The position numbers and the translations under genes are program-made. A stretch of DNA of 64,000 nucleotides from Norana najaformis (lineage: Eukaryota; Annelida; Clitellata; Crassiclitellata; Hormogastridae), in contig OZ029916.1 of the NCBI GenBank assembly GCA_964023275.1, positions 27,503,587 to 27,567,586 on the forward strand, read 5' to 3'. How positions within the stretch are numbered: the first letter of the stretch is position 1; each line of letters opens with the position of its first letter. The notes below the pieces were generated by a model. That model made no database searches. It was not told the origin of the DNA and worked only from the letters and a program-made list of their open reading frames with translations. This document shows positions 58,972 through 64,000 of this stretch, piece after piece.

Positions 58972-60028
58972 GTAAGCATCATATCTGTAATACTGACCTG
59001 TGTCCTTTGTTACGCATTGACCTCAAGTGTCAAAGTGGTAGATTGCTACGTACATACGTAAGCCTACGGACGTACGGACGTATGTACGTATTTTTATATG
59101 TATGTGTGTATGTATGTGTTTATATTTGTACTTATGTATGTGTGTATCCGGACATTTTATATAGCGCCTTGTAAGTACCACAAAAAGCGCGGATCGTGCT
59201 AACCTAGGTGTTGTTAAAGTTCATTAAAACAGAAACTGCTCAGATGACAAGGAGTCACCGTTAATGTTTTTGTCTTTCACCACTGTGTCAGGGATTTGAA
59301 TCTTGGTCCCTTGTGTTAGACTATTAGTTCGTTGTCATGTAATGTAACACGCAAGGAAAGTTCAACCGGTTGTTGTGGCATTTGCGCTTCAGCCGAAAGA
59401 TCTTCAATCGAGCAGAGGAACCTCTGATGACCGATGCTGAATGACGTCTAGAATATATGAACGATTATACCTTGACTTAAATCGTCTCATTAAACATGCA
59501 ATTGTCTTACCTCAACAAACGATCATTTACCTTACCTTACCTTGATAATAAGCGATTACCATACCATATATCATAATAATATTACTGATCAAATGTTTTG
59601 ATGGCCTTGTCTATGTCTACAATTCCCGCACCTGCTAGATCTGTCATTAACCGTGCCTTTGCAAGGTTTCTAAAAGGCTCTATGTAAATGTTCAGATGCA
59701 TTCATATATCTGATTGTTTTGATTGAAGTCGTGGATTTTCCTCTTGTACAGGGGAGAGGGTTGCCGATTATTTTGATTGAAAACACATGCGTTTCTGAAC
59801 TGATTGTTTTGTTTGAAGCCGTCGATTGTCTGCTGGAGGAGACGTGGATGAAGTGGGGTAAGTGCAGCGTTCGGTGTGGCATGGGCGTCCGAAAGCGAAC
59901 TAGACGCATCATTCGGTACCCAAGAAATGGAGGCAAGGAGTGTGCAAGTACGATACAGCACGGTGTTTGCGAGGGCGTCAGCTGTAAGGTACCTCGAGCA
60001 CTGTCCACTAAAGCACAGAAAATGTCAG
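58713..60028 (+). CDS. SBSPON-like protein: signal peptide, somatomedin B and thrombospondin type 1 domains (5' part of gene)
   Basis: This is a secreted, extracellular-matrix type protein. Exon 1 is 58713-58971 (residues 1-86) with donor GC|GTAAGC, phase 1. Exon 2 starts at 59819 after TTTGAAG and ends at 59988 (TAAG|GTACCT) or 60028 (TCAG|GTAAAA). Residues 1-22 form a likely signal peptide. Residues 36-85 are a Cys-rich somatomedin B domain with CC, CFCDSDC and DCCHDY. Residues 95-142 form a TSP1 domain: WMKWGKC, CGMGVRKRTRR, then three more cysteines. The domain order, LCCPG motif and close spacing match vertebrate SBSPON. WMKW fits a C-mannosylation site and Asn61 (NAT) is an N-glycosylation sequon. 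An in-frame TGA four codons before the ATG fixes the start. The C-terminal exons expected for the family were not found before the window ends. Confidence 0.82.
59041..59145. repeat. (TACG)n / (TATG)n tract in SBSPON-like intron 1
   Basis: Simple tetramer repeat just after exon 1; it accounts for the open-frame extension past the donor. Confidence 0.8.
59155..59280 (+). repeat. Interspersed repeat beginning TATAGCGCC
   Basis: TATAGCGCCTTGTAAGTACC and CTAACCTAGGTGTTGTTAAAG resemble the copies at 16008-16155 and 63545-63715. Confidence 0.5.
59819..59988 (+). CDS. SBSPON-like exon 2 (TSP1 repeat)
   Basis: The phase 1 acceptor restores a Pro codon and the link YCQPVDC between the two domains, matching the tight linker of the family. 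If the donor at 60029 is used instead of the one at 59989, 40 more bases are coding and the phase becomes 1. The choice cannot be made from sequence alone. Confidence 0.8.
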
Positions 60029-60124
60029 GTAAAATAAATGTCCAATTACAAAACTTTTTCCAATCTGACCAATATCTCCAATATAAGCCTTTATGAGATT
60101 TTAAACTGATTGTTTGTATTGTTT

Positions 60125-60245
60125 GTAGTAGTAGTAGTAGTAGTAGTGGTAGTAGTGGTAGTGGTAGTAGTAGTAGTAGTAATAATAATGATAATAATAG
60201 TAGTAGTAGTAGTTGTTGTTGTTGTTGTAATAGTAGTAGTAGTAA
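60125..60245. repeat. (GTA)n(AAT)n(GTT)n compound trinucleotide repeat
   Basis: Mixed GTA/GTG/AAT/GTT tract. Confidence 0.93.
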
Positions 60246-60265
60246 TTAGTATGGTACATATGATC

Positions 60266-60372
60266 CTATGTATGAATAAATGAATGAATAAATTCATAAA
60301 TGAATGAATGAGTGGTTGAATAATTGATTGGTTGATTGATTGAACGAGTGAATGAGTAAATGAATGTTTATT
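60266..60372. repeat. (TGAA)n / (TGAT)n tetranucleotide repeat
   Basis: TGAATGAA and TTGATTGAT units. The long minus-strand open frame across this and the GTA tract is an artefact. Confidence 0.85.
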
Positions 60373-61556
60373 CACGGTTGACAGAATACGCTGTGTGTAT
60401 AGATATAGGCCTATATATTATACATAAGAAATATTATCTAGCTACTCTGATGGACTGCATGATGTATAAACATAGGCCTATACAAGAAGCCCCCTAGAGA
60501 AAATACCGCGAGGCACTCCAAACATTAATTCATGGCATTATGACACTAAGTCATTAATTAACCTAGACCTAATTTCTGCTAATTGCACGGCAACTATTGT
60601 CTTCAGTCTACTGTGCACCACGATCATCGACAAACAGTAGGTCTATCGACCGCATCTCACATACCGAAAAGTAAGTATGTGCACGTGTTACAGGTCATTC
60701 GTATATGATTCCCACTGCTGCACTACTTCCAGATGAGCAGATGAAAAGACGGATTAAGCCTCACCTAAAAATACACTGGAACTCCGCTGTGGGCAACAAG
60801 TTGAAGGCTATACGATCACAGCTGCTTCGGCCCCGATATATGTATTTATATATTTAAACATGTTTACCTGTATATTTTATAGATATATAATATGGAGATA
60901 TATATCTGTATATCTGTGTAAACACTACCTCTCAATGTATTTGTATATATGTATATATAGTGCATACAGATATATGTATATATCTATAGGTGTATGTCGC
61001 TATGTATATTTTTTATAAGGATGCCTATGTATGCGGCAGGTGCAGACATTTCTTTGATGACTGTATATATTTCAGACTGTACTTGATATGAGGAATGATA
61101 GAGGAAACGTTTAGTTCGGCATCGGTCTGATTCCGTTGTACATCAGCTATGTATTATATATGCATGCATTTATGAATGCATTTATGAATTTATTCATTCA
61201 CAATTCATTCATTCTAGGTTCTACTGAAATTGCATCCGGTTCTTTGTTTTTCTCAAACAGTTTTTATCAATAATATGAATGTTTTGCATTTACAGGCAAT
61301 CGAATAAGGAGTGCATATATATTATACTGTTTCGGTAATGTATGCATGTACATATGTACTGACTGTAGCTGCAGTGATGGTCCACGCGTATGGCAAAGGG
61401 AATCGATTGTTTGCCATATATCCCATGATTTATCGCATGCAGTAGAAAGCTGATGCTAATTTTGAATGCTTATGCCACCAAACTCGAAATGATGCAACTT
61501 TTTTGAACTGCTTACGACGACAGATGGCATTTTGCCTGATCTTTAAGATATAATCG
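60373..61556. other. Gene-free stretch
   Basis: AT-rich, with TATATA patches at 60830-61010 and TAGGCCTA at 60406 and 60473. The later SBSPON exons were looked for and not seen. Confidence 0.45.
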
Positions 61557-61640
61557 CTTCTTCTTCTTCCTCCTCTTCCTCTTCTTCTTCTTTTTCTTCT
61601 TCTTCTTCTTCTTCCTCTTCCTCTTCTTCTTTTTCTTCTT
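61557..61640. repeat. (CTT)n trinucleotide repeat
   Basis: CTT/CCT tract. Confidence 0.93.
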
Positions 61641-62346
61641 GAATAAGTCGTTTATAATCGATCGTTCTCAGTGAAGGAGTGGATATCTTGGCGTGAATAG
61701 CAAATTAAGGTGTCCTGATATTGAATTGCTGTCGTCTTCAGTCAAAAGATTTCGGTTCTAATTTCAACTTATTGTCATTTATTTATCTGAATTATTTTAA
61801 GCACTCTTTACACGCGAGAAGTATTACATTGTTTTAAATAGTTTCATGAAGTGACCCATAAGTAACATCAACTTCCACACAATGTAAGAGATGCAGGTAA
61901 ATTCCTATAAAAGCGCGAAACAGATGTATAGGCCATCCTCCAAGCAGCTAATGTGGAATGTGAGCCGGCTGCAGCGTTGTGAATGCAACGAAGACAAAAA
62001 TTATTGTTATTAACGCATAAACCCAAAATCGACCTCAGGTTGACCTGCTGAACTGTATGATAAGAATAAAGACTTTTTAAAATTTAGGTGAAACAGTCAA
62101 CTTGGATCATGCATGTATACGCTCGTTGGCAATCGCATAAAGCTAGGCGAAAGAAAATCTTATATAAGCTTACGTTTAATTTGTCCTGAGTCTTCCATTT
62201 CATGCAATGAGATTTTTTAGCCTTTAACTTTAGGCATTAAAGCTATGCAATCTTGCACGGACCAAGAGCGCTGGTCCAAAATGTCACTGCCCAGGCGGGT
62301 AGCCAGTGTACGCACGGCGAAAGAAATTAGAGGAAAAATTTAGGGC
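61641..62346. other. Gene-free stretch
   Basis: Nothing recognised. Confidence 0.45.
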
Positions 62347-62400
62347 CTACTACAACTAGGGCTTCCACTACTACTACCACTACCACTACCACTGCTACTG

Positions 62401-62432
<32 letters not shown>

Positions 62433-62441
62433 GTTACTACT
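62347..62441. repeat. (CTA)n(CCA)n trinucleotide repeat
   Basis: CTACTACCACTAC tract. Confidence 0.93.
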
Positions 62442-62612
62442 AATTAATATTACTTGCCAGTCAAATTTTGTGTCGATTAGACTAGCTACATGGCTGCCTC
62501 ACGTGGCCGATTAAAACGTCTTACGTTCGAAATGTGTAGTACTAAAATTTAGTTTCGGCGAAGTTTGCTCGATTACTTTCAGAGCACCTTGGTGTTCGAG
62601 TCGGTGTTGTAC

Positions 62613-62613
<1 letters not shown>

Positions 62614-62679
<66 letters not shown>

Positions 62680-62680
62680 T
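62614..62680. repeat. (TTA)n trinucleotide repeat
   Basis: About 22 pure units. Confidence 0.95.
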
Positions 62681-62722
62681 ATGATTCCTCAGGAAGTAAA
62701 ATATTATGCGGATGAAATTATC

Positions 62723-62802
62723 CGGATTATTACTATTATTATTATTTTATTATTATTATTATTGCTATTGTTATTGCTATTGCTATTACTATTGCTATTG
62801 AT
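62723..62802. repeat. (TTA)n(TTG)n trinucleotide repeat
   Basis: Imperfect ATT/GCT/ACT units. Confidence 0.88.
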
Positions 62803-63170
62803 ATCATCAACTTTTTTATTAGTTATGGTTGTTTTCAGAGATCGCTTACATTTTGCCAATCAGCGTAGCCAAGTGGCGAAACGATTCGACATATAGCACT
62901 TCTAGTGGCATCCGGCGCAATTTGCAGGTCAAAGGTCGCTTCCGCTTCCGGTCGCTCAACGGCGCATCCAAGAACAATGACAAGTAAGTTCATTAACTGG
63001 CGCTACATAAACGCGACTTTTGGCTCCACTTGATTTTCATCGTCTGATTCCGGTTGCCTTACCCAATATATATTTGGCGATTAGCCGATGTCTGCTCAAG
63101 CACCATGTCACTTTATTATGCAGTGAGGATGGCCATCAGTTACCCCACCCTTTGAATCTTTTATTTGTTT

Positions 63171-63230
63171 GTAGTCGAGTGGTTGTCGTGCTGGATTGTC
63201 AACACGGGGTTCAAATCCCCACCAGGATAG
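63171..63230 (+). mobile_element. tRNA-derived SINE head
   Basis: A box A-like TAGTCGAGTGG, an anticodon-loop-like TTGTCAA and a clear box B (GGGTTCAAATCCCC) are present. The acceptor stem does not pair well, so it is a SINE or tRNA relic rather than a working tRNA. Confidence 0.5.
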
Positions 63231-63275
63231 AAACATATTTTAAGATTTTTGTTCCATTCTGACAGAGTTACCCAA

Positions 63276-63438
63276 CAGTGGTGGATTTAGCTATAGGCGT
63301 GGGGAGCGGTTCGAACCCCGCTCCTTTTGGTTATCTGCCGACGCTCCTCAGACAAGACCCTCATGGTGGACTGACAGAACGTTGCGCCCTCTGGAAGTGC
63401 TCTTGCCCCCTACTCAAGCAATCCTGGAACCGCCATTG
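63276..63438. mobile_element. hAT-type MITE, 163 bp, with 8-bp target site duplication
   Basis: The left end is CAGTGGTGGATTTAG. The right end, reverse complemented, is CAATGGCGGTTCCAGG; both resemble the CAGTGGCGGATCCAG ends of hAT MITEs. TTACCCAA flanks both sides exactly (63268-63275 and 63439-63446); an 8-bp duplication is the hAT signature. The element has no coding capacity. Confidence 0.8.
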
Positions 63439-63544
63439 TTACCCAATAGAGCGCAGCTATGGCTACATTGATTGTAGGCAGGTTGGAAGGTAAGGCGATG
63501 AGGGAACGGATTGGCCACCTGCCTTGTACGTAAGCATCCAGACA

Positions 63545-63715
63545 CTTAATATAGCGCATTTTATTTTAGCTCAAACGAGCTACGTACACGTTAGCCTAAG
63601 TGGTGCTATAGTTCATCAAGATCGGAAAGTTTAACTGTATGCAAATGATGCTCAGATAACTGAAAAAGTCGTCACTAGTGAGCTTTCGCACACACATAGA
63701 ACCCAGTCAACCAAG
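63545..63715 (+). repeat. Interspersed repeat, TATAGCGC family
   Basis: Its start (TATAGCGCATTTTATTTTAG), the CCTAAGTGGTGCTATAGTTC block and the end (AAGTCGTCACTAGTGAGC, CACACACATAGAACCC) resemble 59155-59280 and 16008-16155. Confidence 0.5.
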
Positions 63716-63839
63716 TCCCATCTAGAGTTGCCAATTTATATCACGTTAAGAGTTCCTGGGCCGTGTAGCATTGAAGACGATTATAAGCTAAGACAAGGAA
63801 AACCAAGTCACCAGCTCTCCATAGCCATGGATGCCCACT

Positions 63840-64000
63840 CACACGGATTTTCTTTCATTGGGCTCAAAGCGGGTCCGCATCGTGCCATTGGTGGCAAATG
63901 ATGGCTAGCTATAGGGGCCCAATGTTGCCCAAAGAACGTGGTTGTATAGGGCCTATAGAGTTCTGGGCCAAATGTGGGCCCAACAAGCGTGGCTATTGGG
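63840..64000. repeat. GGGCCCAA-rich repeat block, cut by window end
   Basis: Repeated GGGCCCAA, TTGCCCAAAG and AACGTGG motifs, like 6491-7030. It may continue past the window. Confidence 0.4.

Noticed and set aside
63171..63230. Possible functional tRNA gene
   Set aside because: Box A and box B are present, but the cloverleaf arms, notably the acceptor stem, do not close by eye.

Overview
This is a nuclear genomic window from an animal, most likely a marine invertebrate deuterostome such as an echinoderm. The evidence is: split genes with GT-AG introns, very low gene density, many decayed LINE (non-LTR retrotransposon) and SINE (short interspersed element) copies, long microsatellites, an adenosine-receptor-like GPCR pair, and a somatomedin-B/thrombospondin gene of the SBSPON type. 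The palindrome TAGGCCTA is strongly enriched. The lineage is an inference; no ribosomal or mitochondrial marker is present.

Four protein-coding genes can be supported. (1) Positions 8349-12980, minus strand: a complete five-exon phosphatidylserine decarboxylase gene (PISD type, mitochondrial). The reconstructed reading frame joins without a break into 383 residues and ends with the LGST self-cleavage motif. (2) Positions 20042-32840, minus strand: a two-exon class A GPCR of the adenosine-receptor family (318 residues) with an intron of about 11.8 kb. (3) Positions 47643-51543, minus strand: a tandem paralogue (339 residues) with the same intron position and phase. (4) Positions 58713 to beyond 60028, plus strand: the 5' part of a secreted SBSPON-like gene, with signal peptide, somatomedin B domain and thrombospondin type 1 domain. 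Its later exons were not found in the window.

Layout. 1-8350: intergenic, with LINE 3' ends and microsatellites. 8350-13010: PISD gene. 13010-20040: intergenic, dense in LINE tails. 20040-32840: receptor 1; its intron holds minisatellites, a 357-bp higher-order repeat, a (TA)n tract, a tRNA-like SINE and a decayed CR1-like LINE. 32850-47640: intergenic, with an RTE-type LINE end and two converging LINE fragments at 42.5-44.6 kb. 47640-51550: receptor 2. 51550-58710: mostly featureless, with a possible decayed coding region at 56.6-57.6 kb. 58710-60030: SBSPON-like exons. 60030-64000: trinucleotide repeats, a tRNA-like SINE and one hAT-type MITE (short non-autonomous DNA transposon) with a perfect 8-bp target duplication.

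The genes do not form a pathway. The adenosine-receptor pair is a local duplication, and the other two genes are unrelated neighbours. I found no clearly new biological system. The best second-look items are the receptor pair (purine-contact residues kept, non-vertebrate intron position), the repeat block just upstream of receptor 1, the TAGGCCTA enrichment and the nested or tailed LINE families. Exon borders were read by eye from splice signals and family similarity, not from transcripts.
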